From Fluviibacter sp041311015 (lineage in GTDB: Bacteria; Pseudomonadota; Gammaproteobacteria; Burkholderiales; Rhodocyclaceae): a stretch of 19,138 nt of DNA. Below are positions 6,546-14,150 of this stretch, one piece after another (position 1 is the first letter of the stretch; each line of letters begins with the position of its first letter). The stretch lies in contig JBFYKG010000023.1 in the NCBI GenBank assembly GCA_041311015.1, positions 1 to 19,138 of the forward strand. Reading direction: 5' to 3'. The notes under the pieces are model-generated. The model did no database searches and was not told where the DNA came from. It saw only the letters and a list, made by a program, of their open reading frames with translations. Position numbers and translations under genes: made by a program.

Positions 6546-7565
6546 TCAGGCCTCGGCCGCCAGATCGCGCAGATCGTCGAGCAACGCTGCCAGATCGGCA
6601 GGTGCCTGGGCCGTCCAGCGCATCGCCTCACCGGTATCGGGATGAATCAGGCCAAGCTGCCGGGCATGCAGCGCCTGACGCCCAAACTGCGCCGCCGGTT
6701 CGGGAAGCGGATGGCGCCGGTTGCCCAGGTAGGTTTCGTCGCCGACCAGCGGGTGGCCCAGATGCGCCATATGCACGCGGATCTGATGCGTACGCCCGGT
6801 TTCGAGCGCGCATTCGACCAGACTGCAGCCGGGAAACATCTCCAATAGCCGGTAATGCGTGATGGCTTCCTTGCCCTGACTGCTGACCGCCATGCGGGTG
6901 CGCTGGCGGGTGTCGCGCCCGATGGGGGCGTTAACGGTGCCATCAACCCGGGGCACGCCACAGACGATGGCGCGATACAGGCGCTTAACGGAACGGGCCT
7001 GCAGCTGACGGACCAGATGGGTATGGGCCGCCAGGGTTTTGGCGACCACCATCAGGCCCGAGGTATCTTTATCCAGCCGGTGCACGATGCCGGCCCGCGG
7101 CAGATGTGTAAACACCGGGTCATAGGCCAGCAATCCATTGAGCAGCGTGCCCTGCCAGTTGCCTGCCGCCGGATGCACGACCAGACCGGGTGGTTTGTTG
7201 ATGACGAGGATGTGCGCGTCTTCATAGACAATGGGCAGATCCATGGCTTCGGGCTGAAACTGCCCGGCTTCAGCTTCTGTCAGCAGCTGATCAACGCGGA
7301 TCGCAAGGTTTTCGCCGCCGTAAATCTTGTATTTGGGCTCGGTGATGGTCCGGCCATCCACATCCACCCGCCCTGCCTTAATCCATTGCTGCAGGCGGTT
7401 GCGCGAATGTTCCGGCACCGTATCGGCCAGCACCTGGTCGAGCCGGCCACCCCCGGCAGCGATGCACTGCAGCGTGCTATCATCCGCAACGTTGTCTTCC
7501 AGATCCTCCAGGGCCTCCGGCAACGGGTTTTCGATGGGTGTGACGGATCCGGACTGCGTTTTCAT
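6546..7565 (-). CDS. rluD: 23S rRNA pseudouridine(1911/1915/1917) synthase RluD
   Basis: RluD isomerises three uridines in helix 69 of 23S rRNA, at the subunit interface of the ribosome. The protein is 339 residues. An S4 RNA-binding domain (about 38-95; RLDQVLADTVPEHSRNRLQQWI) is followed by the pseudouridine synthase domain. Its catalytic motif is HRLDKDTSGLM with nucleophile D165, and later come KRLYRAIVCG, ETGRTHQIRVHM and GHPLVGDETYLG. The ATG at 7565 is the sensible start. The frame stays open far upstream, but that extension would run antisense through bamD and has no family resemblance. I see no strong Shine-Dalgarno. The gene diverges from bamD across 99 bp and is followed by pgeF after 2 nt. 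The N-terminal 30 residues are acidic and poorly conserved, as expected. Confidence 0.95.
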   Translation of the reverse strand: MKTQSGSVTPIENPLPEALEDLEDNVADDSTLQCIAAGGGRLDQVLADTVPEHSRNRLQQWIKAGRVDVDGRTITEPKYKIYGGENLAIRVDQLLTEAEAGQFQPEAMDLPIVYEDAHILVINKPPGLVVHPAAGNWQGTLLNGLLAYDPVFTHLPRAGIVHRLDKDTSGLMVVAKTLAAHTHLVRQLQARSVKRLYRAIVCGVPRVDGTVNAPIGRDTRQRTRMAVSSQGKEAITHYRLLEMFPGCSLVECALETGRTHQIRVHMAHLGHPLVGDETYLGNRRHPLPEPAAQFGRQALHARQLGLIHPDTGEAMRWTAQAPADLAALLDDLRDLAAEA

Positions 7566-7664
7566 GAGGCGTAGTCTAGCGGTTATCGGCGCTATCGACC
7601 ATTTCTGGCATGACAACACCTGACTCACCGCCACCAATCCTCTGAACGCAGACGCTACGAACGC

Positions 7665-8495
7665 ATGTTTGGCCCATCGATCCGAACCCGACTTTCCGCC
7701 CTGGCCGCCCGCCACGCGCTGGTGATCGTGCTGGCCGTGTCGGTACTGAGTGGCTGCGCGATGTTCCAGGACGACACCGACCCGACCAAGGGCTGGTCGG
7801 CCAACAAGCTGTACACGACGGCCAAGGAATCGCTGAACGAAGGCAACTACGAGCAGGCGGTCAAGTACTACGAGAAGCTCGAAGCGCGTTACCCCTATGG
7901 TACCTACGCCCAGCAGGCGCAGATTGAAACCGCCTACGCCCATTACAAGGCAAACGAACCGGCCGAAGCCAATGCCGCGGCAGACCGCTTCGTCAAGCTG
8001 CACCCGAACCACCCGAATCTGGATTACGTGTACTACCTGAAGGGCATGATCGGCTTCAACGAAGATCTGGGTTATGGCGGCTATGTGATGCAGCAGGACC
8101 CGACCGAACGCGACCCCAAGAGTATGCGCGAATCCTTTCTGGCATTCCGCTACCTCTACGACAATTTTCCGAACAGCAAGTACCGCGACGACGCGGCCAA
8201 GCGGATGATCTATCTGGTCAACGCGCTGGCCTCACACGAACTGCATGTGGCCAACTTCTACGTGCGCCGCGGTGCCTGGCTGGCATCGGCCAATCGCGCC
8301 CAGAATGTAGTGCGTTTCTATCCGGATGCACCGGCCGTTGAAGAAGCGCTAGCCGTGATGGCTTACAGCTACGGGCAACTGGGGCTGGCCGATCTGCAAT
8401 CGGACAGCGATCGCATTCTTCGCAAGAACTACCCCAACAGCCGTTTCCTCACCGAAGGCATCCAGCGTAGCAAGCCCTGGTACCAGCTCTATTAA
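7665..8495 (+). CDS. bamD: Outer membrane protein assembly factor BamD
   Basis: BamD (ComL/YfiO) is an essential lipoprotein of the BAM complex, which folds beta-barrel proteins into the outer membrane. The 276-residue protein begins with an Arg-containing n-region, a hydrophobic stretch and the lipobox LSGC, with lipidated cysteine C31. The mature part contains tandem TPR-like helices. Typical segments are LYTTAKESLNEGNYEQAVKY, KLEARYPYGTYAQQAQ, FVKLHPNHPNLDYVYYLKGM, FLAFRYLYDNFPNSKY and, near the C-terminus, LRKNYPNSRFL. The gene stands alone on the plus strand between divergent rluD and convergent gloB, whose stop codon is only 7 nt away. The ATG at 7665 places the signal peptide correctly, though no strong Shine-Dalgarno is visible. 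Confidence 0.96.
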   Translation: MFGPSIRTRLSALAARHALVIVLAVSVLSGCAMFQDDTDPTKGWSANKLYTTAKESLNEGNYEQAVKYYEKLEARYPYGTYAQQAQIETAYAHYKANEPAEANAAADRFVKLHPNHPNLDYVYYLKGMIGFNEDLGYGGYVMQQDPTERDPKSMRESFLAFRYLYDNFPNSKYRDDAAKRMIYLVNALASHELHVANFYVRRGAWLASANRAQNVVRFYPDAPAVEEALAVMAYSYGQLGLADLQSDSDRILRKNYPNSRFLTEGIQRSKPWYQLY

Positions 8496-8502
8496 CGCGG
8501 CG

Positions 8503-9339
8503 CTAAAAGCTGGCCTTAAAGGTATCGCGCATCTGGCGCAAGCGGGTAAACACTTCAACAGGCGTTGCATCTGCCGGCAACATGGCCGCCTCGCGCAGCG
8601 CCGGTTGATCGCAGCGTAAAAAGGGATTGGTCGCACATTCCACCGCCAGCGTCAGTGGCACCGTAGATTCACCCGCCTGACGTTTGCGTCGTATCTCAGC
8701 GCCCCGGTTTTGCAATGCGGCGTTATCCGGATCGACGGCTTCGGCAAACGGAAGATTCATCAGCGTGTATTCATGCGCGCAGTAGATACGGGTATGGGGC
8801 GGCAAGGCACGGATCTGCGCGAGCGATGCCGCCATCTGCGCTGCGGTGCCTTCAAAAAGCCGTCCACAGCCCAGACCAAAGAGGACATCACCACAGAACA
8901 GCGCCGGGGCTTCGGTAGCGGCCGGCGCCTCGACCAGATACGCGATGTGTCCCCGGGTATGGCCGGGCACAGACAACACACGGACCTGCAGCCCGCAACC
9001 GATCGTCCACGCCTCACCTCCCTGCACCGCCCGCGTGACACCGGGGATCGATTCCGAAGTCGGGCCAATCACGCTGAGCATGCCGCCCTGTTGCGCGACC
9101 CATGCAGCGATATCTGCAACACCGCCCGTGTGATCCGCATGGTGATGCGTCAGCCAGATCTGATCTGGCAACACGCCTTGCCGACGACAGGCATCAATCA
9201 CGGGCGCGGCATCGCCCGGATCGACAACGACCACACCCTGCCTCTGTGGCGCCCGGAGTAGCCAGATGTAGTTGTCACTGAAGGCGGGCAACCCGATGAC
9301 CTCGAAGAGGCCGGCGGTTGGGGAACATTGGGAAGGCAT
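8503..9339 (-). CDS. gloB: Hydroxyacylglutathione hydrolase (glyoxalase II) GloB
   Basis: GloB hydrolyses S-D-lactoylglutathione to D-lactate and glutathione, the second step of methylglyoxal detoxification in the cytoplasm. It is a metallo-beta-lactamase-fold enzyme with 278 residues in this call. The metal ligands are visible: THHHADH (H65, H67, D69, H70), H127 in VPGHTRGH, D151 in FCGDVLF and H189 in CAHEY. The family C-terminal segment with NPFLR is present. I chose the ATG at 9339 (MPSQCSPTAGLFEV) because the conserved core begins soon after it and a promoter with TTGACA lies at 9401-9374. An upstream in-frame ATG at 9393 would lie inside that promoter. The gene converges on bamD and diverges from the yafS-like gene. 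Confidence 0.95.
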   Translation of the reverse strand: MPSQCSPTAGLFEVIGLPAFSDNYIWLLRAPQRQGVVVVDPGDAAPVIDACRRQGVLPDQIWLTHHHADHTGGVADIAAWVAQQGGMLSVIGPTSESIPGVTRAVQGGEAWTIGCGLQVRVLSVPGHTRGHIAYLVEAPAATEAPALFCGDVLFGLGCGRLFEGTAAQMAASLAQIRALPPHTRIYCAHEYTLMNLPFAEAVDPDNAALQNRGAEIRRKRQAGESTVPLTLAVECATNPFLRCDQPALREAAMLPADATPVEVFTRLRQMRDTFKASF

Positions 9340-9373
9340 ACCGGAGCAGGTAAAATGGACAAAGAAGTCTCGG

Positions 9374-9401
9374 ATTCTCCCCGAGCCAGTCATGTTGTCA
9401 A
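9374..9401 (-). promoter_or_regulatory. Predicted sigma-70 promoter of gloB
   Basis: On the minus strand a perfect TTGACA (9401-9396) is followed after 16 nt by GAGAAT (9379-9374), four of six matches to TATAAT. Transcription would begin near 9367, about 28 nt ahead of the chosen gloB start. This supports the shorter GloB protein. Confidence 0.5.
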
Positions 9402-9433
9402 ACCCGGGCTTACCCCATTAGGCCATCCCACGG

Positions 9434-10210
9434 ATGTTTAATCCCCCCGCCTCTTCGCCTCCCCCAGCCTGGTTTCAGACACCGGCAGGCCGTTACATAG
9501 CCGACTGGTCACTGGAGACGGCCGATGCGCTGCTGCTTGATGTCTTCGGCTTACAGGCGGCCCAGGTGGGTTGTGAGGCGCTGGATTTTCTGGCGAATAA
9601 CCGGGCACAGCACCGATTCCGCTGCGGTATCGCCCAGCCGGATGCCCGGACGCTGCCGGGGAATACCCCCTTTGTCCTGAGCACCGATGCGGCCGCGCTT
9701 CCCTTTGATGGCGACAGCCTGGATCTTCTGGTGCTGCCCTATGTGCTCGAATTTCATCCGCACCCGCATCAGGTTTTGCGCGAAGCGCAACGGGTATTAC
9801 GACCGGAGGGAAGGCTTCTGGTTCTGGGATTTAATCCGCTATCGCTATGGGGGCTACGTAATAGCCTGAGTCAGGCCCGGATGCCGGGCAAGGTGGCTTT
9901 CCCCTGGCCGGGGCATTATCTGGCCATCCACCGGTTGAAAGACTGGCTCAAGCTCCTCGATTTCGAGGTGGCCCGTGGCCGCTTTGGCTGCTATGCGCCG
10001 CCCTGCCGCAGCGAACGCACGCTGGCCAACATGAAGTGGCTGGAGTTTGCCGGTGATCGCTGGTGGGGATTCGCCGGTGCCTGTTACGCGGTGATGGCCG
10101 TCAAACGCATTGCAGGCATGACCCTCATTACCCCCAACTGGTTAGGCAAGGAGCAGAAACTCGCGCCCAAGGCCTCGCTGGTCACCGAACAACAAAGCCA
10201 GAAATCATGA
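9434..10210 (+). CDS. YafS-like class I SAM-dependent methyltransferase family protein
   Basis: This 258-residue protein resembles E. coli YafS and the methyltransferase-11 group. The second half of the fold is clear: LPFDGDSLDLLVLPYVLEF (motif II region, about 91-109), then LREAQRVLRPEGRLLVLGFNPLSLWGLR (about 117-144), the post-motif region common to SAM methyltransferases. The glycine-rich SAM motif I (normally like DVGCGTG) is not recognisable; the nearest segment reads QAAQVGCEALDF. Substrate and activity are therefore uncertain. The gene has the same neighbours as yafS in E. coli: gloB divergent on one side, rnhA and dnaQ on the other. Its TGA overlaps the rnhA ATG (ATGA), so the two are translationally coupled. 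No strong ribosome-binding site precedes the ATG at 9434. Confidence 0.8.
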   Translation: MFNPPASSPPPAWFQTPAGRYIADWSLETADALLLDVFGLQAAQVGCEALDFLANNRAQHRFRCGIAQPDARTLPGNTPFVLSTDAAALPFDGDSLDLLVLPYVLEFHPHPHQVLREAQRVLRPEGRLLVLGFNPLSLWGLRNSLSQARMPGKVAFPWPGHYLAIHRLKDWLKLLDFEVARGRFGCYAPPCRSERTLANMKWLEFAGDRWWGFAGACYAVMAVKRIAGMTLITPNWLGKEQKLAPKASLVTEQQSQKS

Positions 10211-10665
10211 CCACACACCCTGAACCCATCCGCATCTATACCGATGGCGCCTGCCGTGGCAACCCGGGTCCCGGTGGCTGGGGCGCCCTGCTGCGCTACC
10301 GCGGCCACGAAAAGACCCTATACGGCGGCGAGCCGGAGACGACGAATAACCGGATGGAGCTAATGGCTGTCATCGCCGCGCTGGGCGCACTCAAGAACGA
10401 TACGGCCGCACCGGTAGAAATTCACACCGATTCCAAATACGTGCAACAGGGCATGCAGTCGTGGATTCATGGCTGGAAGAAGAATGGCTGGAAGACATCG
10501 GACAAGAAGCCTGTCAAGAACGCTGATCTCTGGCAACAACTGGATCAGCTGGCACAACGGTTTACGATCTCCTGGCACTGGGTCAAGGGGCATGCCGGCC
10601 ACCCGGAAAACGAGCAGGCAGACGCCCTGGCAAACCGTGGCATTGATGCGCTGCAAAGTCTGTAA
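10207..10665 (+). CDS. rnhA: Ribonuclease HI
   Basis: RNase HI cuts the RNA strand of RNA-DNA hybrids. It removes R-loops and helps process replication primers. The 152-residue protein has the full catalytic set: D13 in IYTDGACRGNPG, E51 in NNRMELMA, D75 in HTDSKYV and D139 in ENEQADALAN. The mobile-loop histidine is H129 in KGHAGHPENE. The basic handle KKNGWKTSDKKPVKN is present, so this is the E. coli-type bacterial enzyme. The start at 10207 is set by the ATGA overlap with the preceding gene and by the conserved length. An open frame continues upstream, but it lies inside the yafS-like gene. dnaQ follows after 36 nt. Confidence 0.97.
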   Translation: MTTHPEPIRIYTDGACRGNPGPGGWGALLRYRGHEKTLYGGEPETTNNRMELMAVIAALGALKNDTAAPVEIHTDSKYVQQGMQSWIHGWKKNGWKTSDKKPVKNADLWQQLDQLAQRFTISWHWVKGHAGHPENEQADALANRGIDALQSL

Positions 10666-10701
10666 AATTAGACGCTGATACGGCCACTACGAAAGCACCT
10701 C

Positions 10702-11409
10702 ATGCGTCAGATCATTCTCGATACGGAAACCACCGGACTCGACCCACGCCAGGGGCACCGGATCATCGAGGTGGCCGGGGTTGAAGTGGTGAACCGCCGT
10801 CTGACCAACCGGCATTTTCATCAGTACATCAACCCGGACCGGGACATCGACGAAGGCGCCCAGGCTGTGCATGGCATTTCGCGCGAGTTTCTTGCCGACA
10901 AACCGCGTTTTGCCGATATCGTCGATGGCTTTCTCGACTTCATCGACGGCGCCGAACTGATCATTCACAACGCACCCTTCGATGTGGGGTTTCTGAATGC
11001 CGAACTCGAGCTGCTCGGCAAATCTTCAGTGACAGATTTCTGCACCTCGGTCACCGATACCCTCAAGATGGCCCGTGACAACTATCCGGGCAAACGCAAT
11101 AGCCTGGATGCGCTGTGCGAGCGGCTGGAGATCGACAATTCGCACCGCAATCTGCACGGCGCCCTGCTCGATGCCGAGCTGCTGGCCGAGGTGTATCTGA
11201 TGATGACCCGCGGTCAGGATGGCCTGGCCATGGTGTTCGAAGAATCCGCCCGGAGCCTGGAAGCCGGCAACGATGCGGCACGTCTTGGTCGGCTGGCCAG
11301 AATCACGGCTAGCGACGAAGACCTGCAGGCCCACCAGAACGTCCTGGAACAGATCCAGAAGGAGTCCGGTGGCAAATGTGTCTGGCTGAGCCAGAGCGCC
11401 CAGCAATAA
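10702..11409 (+). CDS. dnaQ: DNA polymerase III epsilon subunit (3'-5' proofreading exonuclease)
   Basis: Epsilon is the proofreading subunit of the replicative polymerase core and binds both the alpha subunit and the sliding clamp. The 235-residue protein has the DEDDh exonuclease motifs: ILDTETTG (D7, E9), IIHNAPFDVGFLN (D94), and LHGALLDAELLAEVY (H152, D157). After the nuclease domain, GQDGLAMVF (171-179) aligns with the clamp-binding motif of the E. coli protein (Q172). A flexible linker and a C-terminal alpha-binding segment ending VWLSQSAQQ follow. The ATG at 10702 lies just before the catalytic strand, with a weak GAAAG upstream. The sequence TGTAAAAT at the rnhA stop codon could serve as a -10 box, so dnaQ may have its own promoter as well as readthrough from rnhA. 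Confidence 0.97.
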   Translation: MRQIILDTETTGLDPRQGHRIIEVAGVEVVNRRLTNRHFHQYINPDRDIDEGAQAVHGISREFLADKPRFADIVDGFLDFIDGAELIIHNAPFDVGFLNAELELLGKSSVTDFCTSVTDTLKMARDNYPGKRNSLDALCERLEIDNSHRNLHGALLDAELLAEVYLMMTRGQDGLAMVFEESARSLEAGNDAARLGRLARITASDEDLQAHQNVLEQIQKESGGKCVWLSQSAQQ

Positions 11410-11426
11410 CGCCCGATTCAATAACG

Positions 11427-11446
11427 GTTCACCCTGTGCGGTGAAC
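11427..11446 (+). other. Hairpin in the dnaQ-tex gap
   Basis: A perfect 7-bp inverted repeat GTTCACC/GGTGAAC encloses a 6-nt loop, 13 nt upstream of the tex start codon. There is no T-run, so it is not a standard terminator. It may act in the tex leader or stabilise the dnaQ 3' end. Confidence 0.45.
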
Positions 11447-11459
11447 GATGTGATGTCTT

Positions 11460-13787
11460 ATGCCCCTGATCATTGAAGAACAAATCGCCACCGAGCTGAA
11501 CGTTAAAACGGCTCAGGTCCGCGCCGCCATCCAGCTACTCGACGAGGGCGCTACCGTGCCCTTTATCGCCCGTTACCGTAAAGAGGTGACTGGCGGCCTT
11601 GATGACACCCAGCTACGTACCCTCGAAGAACGGCTGACCTATCTGCGAGAACTGGAAGAGCGGCGTCAGAGCGTTCTGGCCAGCATTGAAGAACAGGGCA
11701 AACTGACGCCCGAACTCAAGGCCGACATTGATGCGGCCGAAACCAAGCAGCGGCTCGAAGATCTGTATCTGCCCTATAAGCAGAAACGGCGTACCAAGGC
11801 ACAGATTGCACGTGAAGCCGGGATTGAACCGTTAGCCGATGCCCTACTGAATGATCCGGAACTCAACCCGGAAGCCGAAGCGGAAAAATATTTCAACGTT
11901 GATGCCGGCTTTGCTGATGCCAAGGCCGTGCTCGACGGTGCACGCCAGATCCTGATGGAACGTTTTGCCGAAGATCCGGAACTGGTAGGCCAGTTACGCG
12001 AATACCTTGCCGAGCATGGCATGGTGCGCTCGAAGGTGATCGAGGGTAAAGAGACCGAAGGCGCCAAGTTCCGTGATTGGTTCGACTTCCACGAACCGCT
12101 CAGCGCCATGCCGTCCCACCGCGCGCTGGCCCTGTTGCGGGGTCGCAACGAGGGGTTTCTGCAGGTGTCTCTGGTGCTCGATAGCGAGCTGGAACAGGAA
12201 ACGCCCTCAACCACCCCCAACCCGTGCGAGCAGCGCATTGCCAATCGCTTCGGGATCAAGCAACTCAACCGTGCTGCGGATAAATGGTTGAATGACACGG
12301 TGAGATGGACCTGGCGCGTCAAGCTGGCCCTGCATCTGGAGCTGGATCTGGTCGGACAATTGCGTGAGCGTGCAGAAGATGAAGCCATCCGCATCTTTGG
12401 GAAGAACCTCAAAGATCTGCTCCTCGCCGCCCCGGCCGGCCAGCACGTGACGATGGGCATCGACCCGGGTATCCGCACCGGTTGCAAACTGGCCATTGTG
12501 GATGCCACCGGCAAACTGCTGGATACCGAAACGATTTACCCGCACGAGCCACGTCGTGACTGGGCCGGCAGCATGACCACCCTTGCCGCGCTGGCCAAAA
12601 AGCATGGCGTCAGCCTGGTGGCCATTGGTAATGGCACGGCCAGTCGCGAGACCGACAAACTGGTCATCGATACGATGAAACAGTTCCCGGAACTCAAGCT
12701 GGCAAAGATTGTGGTGTCGGAGGCAGGCGCATCGGTCTATTCGGCCTCGGAACTGGCGGCACGAGAATTCCCCGAACTCGATGTGTCGCTGCGCGGTGCC
12801 GTCTCGATTGCCCGCCGCCTTCAGGATCCGCTGGCCGAGCTCGTCAAGATCGAACCCAAGTCGATTGGCGTGGGCCAGTACCAGCACGATGTCTCCCAGC
12901 TCAAGCTGGCGCGTAACCTCGATGCGGTGGTCGAAGACTGCGTCAACGCGGTCGGCGTTGATGTCAACACGGCATCCGCCCCGCTGCTCACCCGTATCTC
13001 GGGGCTCAATGCCGGGCTGGCCAGCAATATCGTCAGCTACCGCGATACGCACGGGGCATTCAAGAGCCGTGCGGAATTGCTCAATGTGCCGCGTCTCGGG
13101 GACAAGACCTTCGAGCAGGCAGCCGGCTTTCTGCGTATACGCGGTGGCGATAATCCGCTCGATGCCTCGTCGGTTCACCCCGAGGCCTACCCGGTGGTTG
13201 AAAAAATTCTCGCCGACATTAAACAGCCGATCAAAGAGGTTATGGGCAACAACAGCATGTTGCGTTCCCTCAGCGCTGGCAAGTACACCGATGATCGTTT
13301 CGGCCTGCCGACCGTACAGGATATCTTCAGAGAGCTCGAGAAACCGGGCCGCGACCCACGTCCCGAATTTAAAACTGCCAGCTTTGCCGAGGGCGTGAAC
13401 GAGGTCAAGGATCTGGTGCCCGGTATGCTGCTCGAAGGTGTGGTGACCAACGTGGCGGCCTTTGGCGCTTTTGTGGATATCGGCGTGCATCAGGACGGCC
13501 TCGTCCACATCTCCGCCCTCTCCAACACCTATGTCAAGGATCCGCACGATGTGGTGAAGGCCGGCCAGGTCGTTCGCGTCAAGGTGCTGGAAGTTGATCT
13601 GCCGCGCAAGCGGATTGCATTGACCATGCGTCTGACTGATGATGCGGCACCGCGCCGTGATCGGCACGAAGCGCCATCGGTCAATCGCAGCCCGCAGCGT
13701 CAACCCGCTTCAACCAGACCGCAGCGACCCAGCGCACCACCACCCAACGGCGCCATGGCCGCTGCCTTTGCCAAGCTCAAAAAGTAA
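11460..13787 (+). CDS. tex: Tex family S1 RNA-binding transcription factor
   Basis: Tex is the bacterial relative of eukaryotic Spt6. It is a cytoplasmic nucleic-acid-binding protein affecting transcription and, in several pathogens, toxin expression and stress tolerance. The 775-residue protein has the expected order. An N-terminal helical Tex domain (ATVPFIARYRKEVTGGLDD at 31-49; EDLYLPYKQKRRTK) comes first. A YqgF/RNase H-like domain starts at GIDPGIRTG (333-341). Helix-hairpin-helix repeats (about 500-560; NVPRLGDKTFEQAAGFLRI) follow, then a C-terminal S1 domain (about 652-722; GVVTNVAAFGAFVDIGVHQDGLVHIS). The last 50 residues are rich in Arg, Pro and Ser, as is common in the family. The start at 11460 has little Shine-Dalgarno, but the protein begins as family members do. 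The YffB-like gene follows after 10 nt. Confidence 0.95.
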   Translation: MPLIIEEQIATELNVKTAQVRAAIQLLDEGATVPFIARYRKEVTGGLDDTQLRTLEERLTYLRELEERRQSVLASIEEQGKLTPELKADIDAAETKQRLEDLYLPYKQKRRTKAQIAREAGIEPLADALLNDPELNPEAEAEKYFNVDAGFADAKAVLDGARQILMERFAEDPELVGQLREYLAEHGMVRSKVIEGKETEGAKFRDWFDFHEPLSAMPSHRALALLRGRNEGFLQVSLVLDSELEQETPSTTPNPCEQRIANRFGIKQLNRAADKWLNDTVRWTWRVKLALHLELDLVGQLRERAEDEAIRIFGKNLKDLLLAAPAGQHVTMGIDPGIRTGCKLAIVDATGKLLDTETIYPHEPRRDWAGSMTTLAALAKKHGVSLVAIGNGTASRETDKLVIDTMKQFPELKLAKIVVSEAGASVYSASELAAREFPELDVSLRGAVSIARRLQDPLAELVKIEPKSIGVGQYQHDVSQLKLARNLDAVVEDCVNAVGVDVNTASAPLLTRISGLNAGLASNIVSYRDTHGAFKSRAELLNVPRLGDKTFEQAAGFLRIRGGDNPLDASSVHPEAYPVVEKILADIKQPIKEVMGNNSMLRSLSAGKYTDDRFGLPTVQDIFRELEKPGRDPRPEFKTASFAEGVNEVKDLVPGMLLEGVVTNVAAFGAFVDIGVHQDGLVHISALSNTYVKDPHDVVKAGQVVRVKVLEVDLPRKRIALTMRLTDDAAPRRDRHEAPSVNRSPQRQPASTRPQRPSAPPPNGAMAAAFAKLKK

Positions 13788-13797
13788 GGATGACCTG

Positions 13798-14142
13798 ATG
13801 ATCACCGTCTACGGCATCAAGAACTGCGACACCATGAAGAAGGCCTTTGCCTGGCTTGACGGACATGGCATCGAATACACCTTTGTCGATTACAAGAAGG
13901 CCGGCGTGGCAGAAAACCAGCTACCCGACTGGTTCCACCGTGCTGGTTGGGAAACCCTGCTCAACACCCGCGGCCTGATGTGGAAAAAGCTGACCGATGC
14001 AGAACGTGCCGATGTGGATGAGGCTAAAGCGCACCGCCTGCTGATCCAATACCCCAGCATGATCAAACGCCCTGTACTTGATACCGGCAAAAAACTGCTT
14101 GTCGGATTTGATCCGGCACTGTACGCCAAGACCCTCCTCTAA
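13798..14142 (+). CDS. YffB/Spx-ArsC-like thioredoxin-fold protein
   Basis: This 114-residue protein belongs to the ArsC/Spx superfamily and resembles E. coli YffB, whose role is unclear (glutathione-dependent thiol chemistry has been suggested). It opens VYGIKNCDTMKKAFAWL with the single conserved cysteine C10 at the N-terminus of the first helix. It also has the family blocks VDYKKAG, WETLLNTRG, WKKL and PSMIKRPVLD. No other arsenic or oxidative-stress gene is nearby, so calling it an arsenate reductase would not be justified. The ATG at 13798 has AAGGA 7 nt upstream. It lies 10 nt after tex and is probably in the same transcript. It converges on the radical SAM gene with an 8-nt gap and no visible terminator. 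Confidence 0.9.
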   Translation: MITVYGIKNCDTMKKAFAWLDGHGIEYTFVDYKKAGVAENQLPDWFHRAGWETLLNTRGLMWKKLTDAERADVDEAKAHRLLIQYPSMIKRPVLDTGKKLLVGFDPALYAKTLL

Positions 14143-14150
14143 AAGACGTA

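Noticed and set aside
7566..8012. An N-terminal extension of RluD to 488 residues
   Set aside because: It would run antisense through bamD. RluD proteins start near MKTQSG and the extension has no family match.
8483..8513. Inverted repeat CCAGCT/AGCTGG over the bamD and gloB stop codons as a terminator
   Set aside because: The loop is 19 nt and no T-run follows on either strand; it is too weak to call.
9340..9393. A longer GloB starting at 9393
   Set aside because: That start lies between the -35 and -10 elements of the likely gloB promoter, and the extra residues are not family-like.
12207..13703. A 498-codon open frame on the minus strand
   Set aside because: It is fully antisense to tex, whose domains are all intact in the plus frame.
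13798..14142. Naming the YffB-like protein an arsenate reductase
   Set aside because: It has the fold and one cysteine of the superfamily, but the sequence matches the YffB branch and there are no ars genes nearby.
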